63,844 bases of DNA, taken from Pseudomonas sp. (lineage in GTDB: Bacteria > Pseudomonadota > Gammaproteobacteria > Pseudomonadales > Pseudomonadaceae). Where the stretch lies: NCBI RefSeq assembly GCF_030150285.1, contig NZ_JASLGE010000029.1:1-63844 (forward strand), written 5' to 3'. This document shows, one piece after another, positions 53,249 to 61,852 of the stretch (position 1 is the stretch's first letter; each line of letters starts with the position of its first letter). The translations under genes were made by a program, and so were the position numbers. The notes below the pieces were generated by a model. That model saw only the letters and a program-made list of their open reading frames with translations, was not told the DNA's origin and made no database searches.

Positions 53249-53779
53249 TTATTCAGCGAGGTCCTGCTCCTCAATAGTGATGTTGTGGTTGGTGAATACA
53301 CAGATATCGCCGGCAATGCCGAGGGCGGTTTCGGCGATTTCACGAGCCGACAGCTCGGTTTTCATCAGCAGGGCACGGGCTGCAGCCTGGGCGAATGCAC
53401 CGCCTGAGCCCATCGCAATCAAGCCATCTTCGGGCTCAACCACGTCACCGTTGCCGGTAATGATCAGAGAGGCGTCCTTGTTGGCAACGGCCAGCATGGC
53501 TTCCAGGCGACTCAGTGAGCGATCGGTACGCCATTCTTTGGCCAACTCGACTGCGGCACGAATCAAATGGCCTTGATGTTTCTCTAGCTGGCCTTCAAAA
53601 CGTTCGAACAAGGTAAATGCATCAGCGGTGGCACCGGCAAACCCGGCAATGACCTGGCCGTGGTAGAGGCGGCGGACTTTTTTCGCATTGCCTTTCATCA
53701 CGGTGTTGCCAAGAGAAACCTGGCCGTCGCCAGCCATGACGACTTTGCCGTGACGGCGTACTGAAACGATGGTGGTCAA
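53249..53779 (-). CDS. hslV: ATP-dependent protease peptidase subunit HslV
   Basis: A 176-residue threonine protease of the proteasome family. It begins (M)TTIVSVRRHGKVVMAGDGQV; the Thr after the initiator is the catalytic nucleophile. Further parts are KVRRLYHGQVIAGFAGATAD, LEAMLAVANKDASLIITGNG and ALGIAGDICVFTNHN. The TTG at 53779 is the start because it places Thr at position 2, gives the standard 176 residues and has GGAGA upstream. A longer frame to 53845 is an artefact. First gene of the hslVU operon. Confidence 0.96.
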   Translation of the reverse strand: MTTIVSVRRHGKVVMAGDGQVSLGNTVMKGNAKKVRRLYHGQVIAGFAGATADAFTLFERFEGQLEKHQGHLIRAAVELAKEWRTDRSLSRLEAMLAVANKDASLIITGNGDVVEPEDGLIAMGSGGAFAQAAARALLMKTELSAREIAETALGIAGDICVFTNHNITIEEQDLAE

Positions 53780-53826
53780 GGGAAGAGTCTCCACGCAGCG
53801 GGGCGAAAATGCCTGATGGAAATACA

Positions 53827-53854
53827 TATGGGGGTTGTCGCGCAATTTTCAACA
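53827..53854 (-). promoter_or_regulatory. Sigma32 heat-shock promoter of hslVU
   Basis: Read on the minus strand: GTTGAAA (complement of 53848-53854), a 13-nt spacer, then CCCCATAT (complement of 53827-53834). This matches the sigma32 consensus CTTGAAA-N13-CCCCATNT at all but one position. It lies 48 bp upstream of the hslV start. hslVU is a known heat-shock operon. Confidence 0.88.
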
Positions 53855-53903
53855 GCGGGGAGGGAATGTGGATGAATGGAGCGAGAGAGGTGCAAGGCAT
53901 CAT

Positions 53904-54110
53904 CAGCCCGCGAGCTCTTGCTCGCGATCTTTTGATCTTTAAAAGCGCAATGACGCCGCACTGTCGGGCCGCAACCCTATCCATTGCTGCGGTAACGGCC
54001 ACACAAGGTTCCGGCTTTATGCCGTATTACTTTGAAAAGCTGTAGAGAGCAGGCACATGGTTGACGGGGCACTTAGATCAAAAGATCACGAGCAAGCTCG
54101 TTCCCACAGG
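53904..54110 (+). repeat. Composite MITE-like element, second complete copy
   Basis: Right arm 54075-54110 equals the right arm of the 42955-43132 element except for a C for T near the end. The left arm (GAGCTCTTGCTCGCGATCTT then TTGATCTTT, from about 53911) is its imperfect inverse. The core 53948-54024 (AATGACGCCGCACTGTCG, CCATTGCTGCGGTAACGGCC, GGTTCCGGCTTTATGCCGT) matches the other cores. About 207 bp in total. Confidence 0.8.
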
Positions 54111-54121
54111 CTTTTTCATCC

Positions 54122-54170
54122 GTAGGAGCGAGCGTGCTCGCGATCTTTTAACATCAGCCGATCACGAGCC
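54122..54170. repeat. REP upstream-facing, at SPOR gene stop
   Basis: GTAGGAGCGAGCGTGCTCGC then GATCTTTTAACATCAGCCGATCACGAG (arms only partly paired). It abuts the stop codon of the SPOR-domain gene. Confidence 0.65.
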
Positions 54171-54171
54171 C

Positions 54172-54864
54172 TCAGCGTCGCTGTTGCAGCAACAGGTTAT
54201 TGAACCCACCGCCTGCCAATTGCTTTTGGGCAACCGTCAGTTGGTCACGGTTGCTGAACGGGCCGACGAGTACTCGGTACCAGGTTTCATCCTTTACCGT
54301 GCCGGCTTCAACCGTGGCGGTTTGGCCCAGCAAGAGGATTTGTGCACGCACACGCTCTGCATCAGCCTGCTTGCGGAACGAACCTGCCTGCAGGAAGAAA
54401 CGGGTGACAGGCGCTGCTTTGACCACTGGCGGTGCAGGCGGAGGCGTCAGCCCATTCAGTGCAGCCTGGGCCCGCACCGTGTCGATTTTGGCTGCTTCGG
54501 CCGGTGTCACCGGGGCCAGCGGCGCGGTTTGCGGTGTCGGCGGGGTTTTTTCCGGTACGGCTTCAGGCGGCACGATCACTTCAGACTCGGGCAGCAAGGT
54601 GTAGAAGTCATACTTGGGCTTGGCGACCTGTGTCGGGCTCGGTGGCGTTTTATTGGCCTCGGCAATTTGCGACGCTTTCTGTTGTTCTTGCTTCACCCGT
54701 TTGACGTCATCGCCTTTACCGGGTTCGAGCTTCATCAGGAACACGATAAAAGCACCCACGGTCAAGCCGATTGCCATCCACAGCCAGCCAGGAATCGGCT
54801 TTTTGGCAGGTGCCTGATAGCGGCTGGCACCGCGCTTGGGGGCAGGTTTTTTCTTGGCGGCCAA
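54172..54864 (-). CDS. SPOR-domain protein (single-span, cell-envelope)
   Basis: A 230-residue bitopic inner-membrane protein. The N-terminal cytoplasmic Lys/Arg-rich part (MAAKKKPAPKRGASRYQAPA) precedes one membrane helix at about residues 27-46 (GWLWMAIGLTVGAFIVFLMK). A Pro/Ala-rich linker follows. The C-terminal SPOR domain (about 150-226, FFLQAGSFRKQADAERVRAQ, WYRVLVGPFSNRDQLTVAQK) binds denuded peptidoglycan, as in FtsN-like proteins. TTG at 54864 is the start, 1 nt past the argS stop. A role in cell division or septal wall is likely from the domain layout. Confidence 0.9.
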   Translation of the reverse strand: MAAKKKPAPKRGASRYQAPAKKPIPGWLWMAIGLTVGAFIVFLMKLEPGKGDDVKRVKQEQQKASQIAEANKTPPSPTQVAKPKYDFYTLLPESEVIVPPEAVPEKTPPTPQTAPLAPVTPAEAAKIDTVRAQAALNGLTPPPAPPVVKAAPVTRFFLQAGSFRKQADAERVRAQILLLGQTATVEAGTVKDETWYRVLVGPFSNRDQLTVAQKQLAGGGFNNLLLQQRR

Positions 54865-54865
54865 C

Positions 54866-56602
54866 TTACATGCGCTCCAGAGTTTCCAGGCCCAGCAGTT
54901 CCAGACCTTGCTTGAGGGTGCGACCCGCCAGGGCGGCCAGACGCAAGCGGCTTTGCTTTTGTGCTTCGTCTTCTGCCGACAGGATCGGGCAGTTTTCGTA
55001 GAAGCTGGAGAACAGCCCAGCCACTTCGTACAGGTACGTGCACAGGGTGTGCGGCGTGCCTTTTTCGGCGACGTTGTTCAATACTTCACCGAACTGCGCC
55101 AATTTGGCAGCCAATTCCTGTTCTTGAGGTGCCGCGAGAACGATTTTGCCCTGCACTTCGTCGAAATTTTTTCCCAGTTTGCGGAACACGCCCGCCACAC
55201 GGGTATAGGCATACAGCAGGTAAGGCGCGGTATTGCCTTCAAAGTTCAACATCTGATCGAAGTTGAAGCTGTAATCGCTGGTGCGATGTTTGGACAGGTC
55301 GGCGTATTTCACGGCACCAATCCCCACCACTTTGGCGATTGCACGCAAGTCGTCTTCGGCCAGCTCCGGGTTTTTCTCTTTAACCAGGGTGTAGGCGCGT
55401 TCTTTGGCTTCGTTGAGCAGGTCGATCAGTTTGACTGTACCGCCGTCACGGGTTTTGAAAGGCCGGCCGTCAGCACCGTTCATGGTGCCAAAACCCATGT
55501 GTTCCATTTCCATCGGGTGGGTAATGAACCCGGCCTTGCGCGCTACGGCGAACACTTGTTGGAAGTGCAGGGCCTGGCGCTGGTCGACGAAGTACAGCGC
55601 GCGGTCGGCTTTGAGTACGCCGCTGCGGTAGCGAACAGCGGCCAAGTCGGTGGTGGCATACAGATAGCCGCCATCGGCCTTGACGATAATGACCGGTAAC
55701 GGCTCGCCTTCAGCATTCTTGAACTCGTCGAGGAACACGCATTGAGCGCCGTTGCTCTCGACCAGCATGCCCTTGGCCTTGAGGTCGTTAACGACGTTGA
55801 TCAGGTCGTCGTTGTAGGCACTCTCGCCCATCACATCGGCCATGGTCAGCTTGACGTTCAATTGCTCGTAAATTTTCTGACAGTGCGACAGGGAGATGTC
55901 TTTGAACTTTGTCCACAGGGCCAGGCAGTCCGGGTCACCTGCTTGCAGTTTGACCACCAGGCTGCGGGCGCGATCAGCGAACTCGGGCGACTCGTCAAAG
56001 CGCTTTTTGGCGGCGCGGTAGAAGTTCTCGAGATCAGACAGCTCGTTGCTGGTGATCGGGTTTTCTTCCAGATAGGCCATCAGCATGCCGAACTGCGTGC
56101 CCCAGTCGCCTACGTGGTTTTGACGAATCACCTCGTCACCCAAGAACTCCAGAACACGGGCGACGCCGTCGCCAATGATGGTGGAGCGCAAGTGGCCCAC
56201 GTGCATTTCTTTGGCAAGGTTGGGCGCTGACAGGTCAATGACGGTACGCAGCGCCGGGCCTGCTTTACGCACGCCAATTTTCTCGTCGGCCAGTGCGGCG
56301 TCCAGACGCGATGCCAGGGCCTGGGTGTTCTGGAAGAAATTCAGAAACCCGGGGCCTGCGATCTCGGTTTTGCTGATCTGCTCGTCGGCGGGCAGGGCAG
56401 CGATGATTTTCTCTGCCAGATCGCGAGGTTTCATGCCCGCAGGCTTGGCCAGCATCATGGCAATGTTGCTGGCGAAGTCACCGTGGGTTTTGTCACGGGC
56501 GTTTTCCACCTGAATCGCTGGCGTCAGGCCTTCAGGCAACACACCTTCTGTAACGAGTTGAGTGAGGGCTTGTTGAATCAGCTGGCGAATGGTGTCTTTC
56601 AT
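54866..56602 (-). CDS. argS: Arginyl-tRNA synthetase
   Basis: A 578-residue class I aminoacyl-tRNA synthetase. The N-terminal Add-1 domain (residues about 1-85) precedes the active site: SAPNLAKEMHVGHLRSTIIG with the HVGH form of the HIGH motif at residues 134-137. The C-terminal anticodon-binding helices end with LEL LGLETLERM-type sequence (ELLGLETLERM). A class-specific KMSKS is not obvious, as usual in ArgRS. One nucleotide separates its stop from the SPOR gene start. ATG at 56602. Confidence 0.97.
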   Translation of the reverse strand: MKDTIRQLIQQALTQLVTEGVLPEGLTPAIQVENARDKTHGDFASNIAMMLAKPAGMKPRDLAEKIIAALPADEQISKTEIAGPGFLNFFQNTQALASRLDAALADEKIGVRKAGPALRTVIDLSAPNLAKEMHVGHLRSTIIGDGVARVLEFLGDEVIRQNHVGDWGTQFGMLMAYLEENPITSNELSDLENFYRAAKKRFDESPEFADRARSLVVKLQAGDPDCLALWTKFKDISLSHCQKIYEQLNVKLTMADVMGESAYNDDLINVVNDLKAKGMLVESNGAQCVFLDEFKNAEGEPLPVIIVKADGGYLYATTDLAAVRYRSGVLKADRALYFVDQRQALHFQQVFAVARKAGFITHPMEMEHMGFGTMNGADGRPFKTRDGGTVKLIDLLNEAKERAYTLVKEKNPELAEDDLRAIAKVVGIGAVKYADLSKHRTSDYSFNFDQMLNFEGNTAPYLLYAYTRVAGVFRKLGKNFDEVQGKIVLAAPQEQELAAKLAQFGEVLNNVAEKGTPHTLCTYLYEVAGLFSSFYENCPILSAEDEAQKQSRLRLAALAGRTLKQGLELLGLETLERM

Positions 56603-56682
56603 GGTCTTCTCTTCAACCGCAAGCGCGGCAGCGCTTGAGTGCGCAGGTGGAAAAACTGGGTATTGTCTGCTAACGGAGCGGC

Positions 56683-56762
56683 AAGCTTCAAGCCTTAAGC
56701 TACAAGCTGCAAGCCGCGTGAAGTTGTAATGCTTTTACTTACCGCTCGAAGCTTACCGCTTG
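56683..56762. repeat. AAGCT/GCAAGC-type repeat between argS and priA
   Basis: CAAGCTTCAAGCCTTAAGCT, ACAAGCTGCAAGCCGCG and later GCTCGAAGCTTACCGCTTGC are short tandem-like and inverted units of about 10-11 nt. They resemble the CTTGCAGCTTGTAGCTTG repeat family common in Pseudomonas. It lies just downstream of the priA stop and upstream of argS. Confidence 0.6.
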
Positions 56763-56773
56763 CCGCTGCTCCC

Positions 56774-58993
56774 CTAATATAGATCGACCGGATCTACGTC
56801 CAGTGACCAACGGACTTGCCTGGCGCTGGGCATGTGTTCAAGGATCAGCAGCCACTGGCTGAGCAATCGGTGCAACGGCGCGCGGGCGTTGGCCTGCAAG
56901 AGCAATTGGGCGCGGTAGCGGCCGGCGCGGCGCTCCATCGGGGCGGGCACAGGGCCGAGCAATTCGATGCCACCCAGGTTCAGTTCGGCCAGCAAGCGCT
57001 CGGCTTCGCTGCAGGCTTCATCCAGAAAGCTTTCAGCTTGCCCCGGTTTGTGGGCTTCAGCCCGTAGCAGGGCTAAATGCGCAAAAGGCGGCAGCCCCGC
57101 CGCCCGACGTTCGCTCAAGGCCTGTTCGGCAAAAGCAAAATAGCCTTGCTCGGTGAGTTGGATCAGCAGCGGGTGATCGGCCAAATGCGTCTGGATAATC
57201 ACTTTGCCCGGCTCTTCGGCCCGCCCGGCCCGCCCGGCGACCTGAACGATCAATTGGGCCATGCGTTCGCTGGCGCGGAAGTCGCCGGAGAATAGCCCGC
57301 CGTCTGCGTCCAGGATCGACACCAGCGTGACGCGAGGAAAGTGATGGCCTTTGGCGAGCATTTGCGTGCCGATCAAAATGCACGGTTTGCCCTTTTGGAT
57401 CGTGGCAAACAGTTGATTCATCGCGTCCTTGCGCGACGTGCTGTCACGGTCGACGCGCAGCACCGGGTAATCCGGGAACAAAATGCCCAGCCGTTCTTCA
57501 GCTCTTTCGGTGCCCGCGCCCACGGGTCGCAAGTCCACTTTCTGACATTGCGGGCAGTTACGCGGGACACGCTCGACATAGCCACAATGATGGCAGCGTA
57601 ATTCGCCAGAGCGTTGATGAACGGTCATGCGCGCATCGCAACGTTGGCATTCGGACATCCAGCCGCAGTCATGGCACAGCAGTGTGGGCGCAAAGCCGCG
57701 GCGGTTAAGGAACACCAGCACCTGCTGGCCCGCCGCCAGGGTTTGGCCAATGGCTTGTTGCATCGGCCCGGAAATGCCGCTGTCCAGTGGTCGGCTTTTG
57801 ACGTCGAGGCGCAGGAAACGCGGCTGCTTGGCCCCGCCAGCGCGCTCATTCAGGCGCAGTAAGCCATACCGGCCGGTGTAGGCGTTATGCAGGCTTTCGA
57901 GTGAGGGGGTGGCGGAGCCGAGCACAATCGGGATGTTTTCTTGCCGGGCGCGGACCAGTGCCAGGTCCCGTGCGTGATAACGCAGGCCTTCCTGTTGTTT
58001 ATAAGAGCCGTCGTGCTCTTCGTCGATGATGATCAGCCCAGGGTTTTTCATCGGTGTGAACAGTGCTGAACGGGTGCCAATAATGATGTCAGCTTCGCCA
58101 TCGCGGGCGGCGAGCCAGCTTTCAAGGCGCTCGCGGTCGTTGACGCCCGAGTGCACCAGCGCGATGCGGGCATTGAAGCGTTGTTCGAACCGAGCGAGGG
58201 TTTGCGGCCCAAGGTTGATCTCGGGGATCAACACCAGCGCCTGTTTGCCCGCCTGAAGTGTTTGGCGGATCAGTTGCAAATACACTTCGGTCTTGCCGCT
58301 GCCTGTCACGCCGGCCAGCAAAAAGGCATGGAAGCTGTCGAATCCGGCGTTAATGGCTTCATAGGCGGCGCGTTGTTCGCTATTGAGCGGCAGTTCGGGC
58401 TGTGCCAGCCAATGATCGTGACGCTCGGCAGGTGCATGGCGGCGGACTTCAACGGTCACTAACTCTTTAGCCAGCAGCAGGTCGAGGCTGTCCTTGTTCA
58501 GCATCAGTTTGCTGAGCAAGGTATGCGCCACGCCGTGGGGGTGTTGAGCGAGCGTGGCGAGCGCTTCGCGCTGGCGTGGGGCGCGGGCAATGCGTGGATC
58601 GTCAAGGCGGGCACCGGGGGCGGCTTGCCAAAAACGCTCCTGTCGCGCTTCGGCCAACTCCCCCTGACGCAGCAACACTGGCAAAGCCCAGCTCAGGGTG
58701 TCGCCCAGGCTGTGCTGGTAATACTGCGAGGTCCACAGGCACAGCTTGAACAGAGAGGGGGGCAGCGGCGCTGTGGCGTCCAGCAGCGCAATGGCCGGCT
58801 TGAGCTTGTCAGCCGGGACTTCGCTGTGATCGACGACCTCGACCAAAATGCCGATCATTTCGCGCCGACCGAACGGTACCCGCAAACGCATGCCTGGCTC
58901 TAATTGGCTGCGCCGTACGCCCGCCGGGGCCCGGTAATCAAACAGGCGGCGCAGGGGTGAAGGCAGGGCAAGGCGCAAAATGGCGTCGGGCAC
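56774..58993 (-). CDS. priA: Primosomal protein N' (replication-restart helicase PriA)
   Basis: A 739-residue DNA helicase that restarts stalled replication forks. The N-terminal DNA-binding domain begins PDAILRLALPSPLRRLFDYR. Walker A AGVTGSGKTEVYLQ is at residues 228-240 and DEEH at 324-327 (LIIIDEEHDGSYKQQ). Zinc-binding cysteine pairs (LLCHDCGWMSECQRCDARMT, LRCHHCGYVERVPRNCPQCQ) are at about 430-485. Motifs V/VI GTQMLAKGHHFPRVTLVSI and VAGRAGRAEEPGKVIIQT are intact. The start is GTG at 58993. Divergent from rpmE. Confidence 0.97.
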   Translation of the reverse strand: MPDAILRLALPSPLRRLFDYRAPAGVRRSQLEPGMRLRVPFGRREMIGILVEVVDHSEVPADKLKPAIALLDATAPLPPSLFKLCLWTSQYYQHSLGDTLSWALPVLLRQGELAEARQERFWQAAPGARLDDPRIARAPRQREALATLAQHPHGVAHTLLSKLMLNKDSLDLLLAKELVTVEVRRHAPAERHDHWLAQPELPLNSEQRAAYEAINAGFDSFHAFLLAGVTGSGKTEVYLQLIRQTLQAGKQALVLIPEINLGPQTLARFEQRFNARIALVHSGVNDRERLESWLAARDGEADIIIGTRSALFTPMKNPGLIIIDEEHDGSYKQQEGLRYHARDLALVRARQENIPIVLGSATPSLESLHNAYTGRYGLLRLNERAGGAKQPRFLRLDVKSRPLDSGISGPMQQAIGQTLAAGQQVLVFLNRRGFAPTLLCHDCGWMSECQRCDARMTVHQRSGELRCHHCGYVERVPRNCPQCQKVDLRPVGAGTERAEERLGILFPDYPVLRVDRDSTSRKDAMNQLFATIQKGKPCILIGTQMLAKGHHFPRVTLVSILDADGGLFSGDFRASERMAQLIVQVAGRAGRAEEPGKVIIQTHLADHPLLIQLTEQGYFAFAEQALSERRAAGLPPFAHLALLRAEAHKPGQAESFLDEACSEAERLLAELNLGGIELLGPVPAPMERRAGRYRAQLLLQANARAPLHRLLSQWLLILEHMPSARQVRWSLDVDPVDLY

Positions 58994-59112
58994 GCGGGGC
59001 TCTCAAGTGATGAACGGCAAAGATGGCCTGGAGCCTAGCAGACAAAGCTGTTTGGGCCCAAAAGCAGGAGCCACGAGTCGCGAACGAACTTATAGGGAGC
59101 ATGAATGGCCGC

Positions 59113-59140
59113 TTGCGTCAATGCAAAGGTCTGGTATTAT
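59113..59140 (+). promoter_or_regulatory. Candidate sigma70 promoter of rpmE
   Basis: TTGCGT (59113-59118), 16-nt spacer, TATTAT (59135-59140) with an extended TGG before the -10. It is 72 bp upstream of the rpmE ATG and divergent from priA. Moderate match. Confidence 0.5.
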
Positions 59141-59211
59141 CTGCCCCCTAAATTTACGTGCGGTATTCAACAATGGTGTTGAGTGGCGGCACGCTAGCCT
59201 GAGGAATACCC

Positions 59212-59439
59212 ATGAAAGCCGATATCCATCCAGCGTACGAAGTCATCCAGGTAACTTGCAGCTGCGGCAACAAGTTCGAAACCCGTTCGAACCTGTGCAA
59301 GCCACTGGGCACTGACGTATGCAACGAGTGCCACCCGTTCTACACCGGCAAGCAGAAAACTCTGGACGTTGGCGGTCGTGTTGATCGTTTCAAAACTCGC
59401 TTCGGTGCTTTCGGCGCTACGAAGAAAGCGGCCGAGTAA
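59212..59439 (+). CDS. rpmE: 50S ribosomal protein L31 (zinc-binding form)
   Basis: A 75-residue ribosomal protein. The zinc ligands are C16 and C18 in TCSCGN, and C37 and C40 in VCNECHPFYTGKQ, so it is the C+ form. The N-terminus MKADIHPAYEVIQVTCSC and the ending GGRVDRFKTRFG are family-typical. ATG at 59212 preceded by GAGGAA. Its stop is 5 bp before the nuclease gene, and its terminator appears to be inside that gene's first codons. Confidence 0.97.
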   Translation: MKADIHPAYEVIQVTCSCGNKFETRSNLCKPLGTDVCNECHPFYTGKQKTLDVGGRVDRFKTRFGAFGATKKAAE

Positions 59440-59444
59440 GGCCT

Positions 59445-60272
59445 ATGATCTTGGGCAGGCTTTCTGGTCTGGCCGGGTTATTGAAAAAGGCGTCCCTTGT
59501 GGGCGCCTTTTTTGTGCCTGCGATTTGGTTGTCGAGTGCTCAGGCCGAGGTGCTGTGCCCGGCAACGGGGCCGGTGTCTTTTGTGCAGGTAGAGCGTGTG
59601 TCCGATGGCGATACCTTGCGTTTGAAGGATGGGCGCAGTGTGCGGATGATCGGCCTCAATGCACCGGAAACGGGTAAGAAGGGCCAGGCAGATGAGCCTT
59701 TCGCTGTAGCGGCTCGTCAGCGCCTGCACGACCTTGTAGCGCGCAGTGAGGGGCGTATCGGGTTGTTGCCGGGCAAACAACCTCAGGACCGTTATGGGCG
59801 CACGCTGGCCTACGTGTTCGGGGCAGATGGCAGTAACTTTGAGGCGCAATTGCTGGCTGACGGTCTGGCTTATCAAGTGGCAATTGCGCCAAACGTAGCG
59901 TTGCTCGGTTGTCAGCAAGCGGCCGAACAACGGGCCCGATCAGCCGGTCTCGGGCTGTGGCGGCAGTCGCCGGTGCAGCCCCCGCAGCGTATCAGCCGTT
60001 CCGGCTTTGCGGTGGTGGGCGGTAAGGTCACTCAGGTTCAGCGCAATCGCGGTGGGGTCTGGATCGATCTGGAAGGCGGTTTGGTGTTGCGCATTGAACC
60101 CAATCAACTGGCCTCTTTTGATCGAAAACAGCTCGATCACCTTCAGGGCTCTCGGGTGGAGGCGCGTGGCTGGGTGTTGGACCGGTCGAAACGAGGGGGG
60201 TTGAAGTCAGGGCAGGCTCGCTGGATGTTGCCATTGACGCATTCGGGCATGTTAAAAGTCTTTCCTCGCTAA
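59445..60272 (+). CDS. Secreted staphylococcal-nuclease-like (SNase) protein
   Basis: A 275-residue exported nuclease. The signal peptide (RLSGLAGLLKKASLVGAFFV, ending around SSAQA-EV) is followed by the SNase domain at about residues 45-170: VQVERVSDGDTLRLKDGRSV, MIGLNAPETGKK, then PQDRYGRTLAYVFG and LLADGLAYQVAI. Catalytic acids and arginines of the SNase active site are in GDTLRL, NAPE and DRYGRTLAY. A C-terminal OB-like part follows (GKVTQVQRNRGGVWIDLEGG). ATG at 59445 has TAAGG overlapping the rpmE stop. The early codons contain the rpmE terminator, so expression is expected from read-through. Confidence 0.88.
   Translation: MILGRLSGLAGLLKKASLVGAFFVPAIWLSSAQAEVLCPATGPVSFVQVERVSDGDTLRLKDGRSVRMIGLNAPETGKKGQADEPFAVAARQRLHDLVARSEGRIGLLPGKQPQDRYGRTLAYVFGADGSNFEAQLLADGLAYQVAIAPNVALLGCQQAAEQRARSAGLGLWRQSPVQPPQRISRSGFAVVGGKVTQVQRNRGGVWIDLEGGLVLRIEPNQLASFDRKQLDHLQGSRVEARGWVLDRSKRGGLKSGQARWMLPLTHSGMLKVFPR
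59483..59515 (+). terminator. rpmE terminator embedded in the next coding region
   Basis: AAAAAGGCGTCCC, TTGT loop, GGGCGCCTTTTTT: a stem with one bulge, flanked by A5 and T6, 44 bp after the rpmE stop. It lies within codons about 13-24 of the nuclease gene and encodes its signal-peptide residues KKASLVGAFF. Confidence 0.8.
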
Positions 60273-60451
60273 AATTGTAGACAATTTTGGTGATCATTGT
60301 GAACACTGAAACCCTTGTGCGATGCGCCTCTTGGCCCAAAGTCGTAGGGTAAAGCCCTTGACACTGCTGACTGGTCAGTCTTGTCGGGACTTTGCGACAC
60401 GCGTATGCTCGGCGATCCGTCTGTCCAACAGTAAAAAAGCGGAATGCCCCT

Positions 60452-61720
60452 ATGTCTGATTTAAAAACCGCCGCTCTCGAATATCATGCCCAGCCCCGCC
60501 CAGGGAAACTGAGCGTCGAGCTGACCAAACCTACTGCGACTGCCCGCGACCTCGCGTTGGCATACAGCCCGGGTGTCGCCGAGCCAGTGCGTGAAATTGC
60601 CCGCGATCCTGAGCTGGCTTACAAGTACACCGGCAAGGGCAACCTGGTCGCTGTTATTTCTGATGGCACCGCTATTCTGGGTCTGGGTAACCTCGGCCCA
60701 TTGGCCTCCAAACCTGTGATGGAAGGCAAGGGCGTGCTGTTCAAGCGCTTCGCCGGTATCGATGTTTTTGACATCGAAGTCGATTCCGAGAGCCCACAGG
60801 CTTTCATCGACACGGTTAAACGTATCTCCATTACCTTCGGCGGCATCAACCTCGAAGACATCAAGGCACCTGAGTGCTTTGAGATCGAACGTGCTCTGAT
60901 CGAGCAGTGCGATATTCCCGTATTCCACGATGACCAGCACGGTACGGCCATTGTGACCGCTGCCGGTATGATCAACGCCTTGGAAATCGCCGGTAAAACC
61001 TTGGCCGATGCCAAGATCGTTTGCCTGGGTGCTGGTGCAGCTGCCATCTCCTGCATGAAACTGCTGGTGAGCATGGGTGCGGCCATCGAGAACATCTTCA
61101 TGGTTGACCGTACCGGTGTGATCCACTCCGGCCGTGATGACTTGAACCAGTACAAGGCGGTGTTTGCTCACGCAACCGAAAAACGCTCCCTGGCAGATGC
61201 CCTGGAAGGCGCTGACGTATTTGTCGGCCTGTCCGGTCCAAACCTGCTGAGCGCTGAAGGCCTGAAGTCGATGGCGGCCAACCCGATCGTGTTCGCGTGC
61301 TCCAACCCGGACCCGGAAATCGCGCCGGAACTGGCTCACGCCACCCGTGACGACGTGATCATGGCAACGGGCCGTTCGGACTACCCGAACCAGGTCAACA
61401 ACGTCCTGGGCTTCCCGTTCATCTTCCGGGGTGCATTGGACGTTCGTGCCAAGCGTATCAACGAGGAAATGAAAATCGCAGCGGCCAATGCACTGCGTGA
61501 ACTGGCCAAGCTGCCAGTGCCACAAGAAGTGTGCGACGCCTACGGTGGCATCAAGCTGGAATTCGGTCGTGAGTACATCATCCCGAAACCCATGGATGCT
61601 CGCCTGATCACCGTGATCTCCGATGCTGTGGCCAAAGCCGCCATCGAAACCGGTGTTGCAACCCTGCCGTACCCGAAGAACTACCCGCTCAAAAGCGTGG
61701 ATGACGTGTTTAACGGCTAA
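60452..61720 (+). CDS. maeB: Malic enzyme (short, NADP-type)
   Basis: A 422-residue malic enzyme that decarboxylates malate to pyruvate with NAD(P). Motifs: MSDLKTAALEYHAQPRPGKL, LALAYSPGVAEPVREI, YTGKGNLVAVISDGTAILGL, GKGVLFKRFAGIDVFDIEVD, the metal site VFHDDQHGTAIVTAAGMI and nucleotide fold VCLGAGAAAISCMKLLVSMG. It lacks the C-terminal phosphotransacetylase-like domain of long MaeB (about 760 residues), so it is the short form found in pseudomonads. The ATG at 60452 gives the normal N-terminus. With pckA it can balance C4 and C3 pools. Confidence 0.93.
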   Translation: MSDLKTAALEYHAQPRPGKLSVELTKPTATARDLALAYSPGVAEPVREIARDPELAYKYTGKGNLVAVISDGTAILGLGNLGPLASKPVMEGKGVLFKRFAGIDVFDIEVDSESPQAFIDTVKRISITFGGINLEDIKAPECFEIERALIEQCDIPVFHDDQHGTAIVTAAGMINALEIAGKTLADAKIVCLGAGAAAISCMKLLVSMGAAIENIFMVDRTGVIHSGRDDLNQYKAVFAHATEKRSLADALEGADVFVGLSGPNLLSAEGLKSMAANPIVFACSNPDPEIAPELAHATRDDVIMATGRSDYPNQVNNVLGFPFIFRGALDVRAKRINEEMKIAAANALRELAKLPVPQEVCDAYGGIKLEFGREYIIPKPMDARLITVISDAVAKAAIETGVATLPYPKNYPLKSVDDVFNG

Positions 61721-61740
61721 GCCCGTACTGCGTTAACCAA

Positions 61741-61774
61741 AAACCCCGAAGCCTAAAGGCCTCGGGGTTTTTTG
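61741..61774 (+). terminator. Rho-independent terminator after malic enzyme
   Basis: AAACCCCGA-AGCC, TAAA loop, GGC-CTCGGGGTTTTTT: strong GC stem with T run, 20 bp after the stop. The A-rich left side could serve the convergent ponA weakly. Confidence 0.92.
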
Positions 61775-61852
61775 TTTGTCGCTGAGAATGGGTGTCGGCG
61801 GTAGCCTGAAGGGCGGGCAACACGCGGCACCGCCGCGAGTTACGCGTATTGG

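Larger units (their letters stand above)
53780..54171. other. 392-bp intergenic region hslV / SPOR gene
   Basis: It contains the hslVU promoter (53827-53854), the composite element copy (53904-54110) and a further REP (54122-54170). No gene is supported; short frames in it come from the repeat. Confidence 0.8.

Noticed and set aside
52150..53277. A 375-codon frame opposite hslU
   Set aside because: Shadow of hslU; Phe/Gln/Val-rich pseudo-protein with no family resemblance.
60461..61525. A 354-codon frame opposite the malic enzyme gene
   Set aside because: Antisense shadow; His/Val/Gln-rich, no motif.
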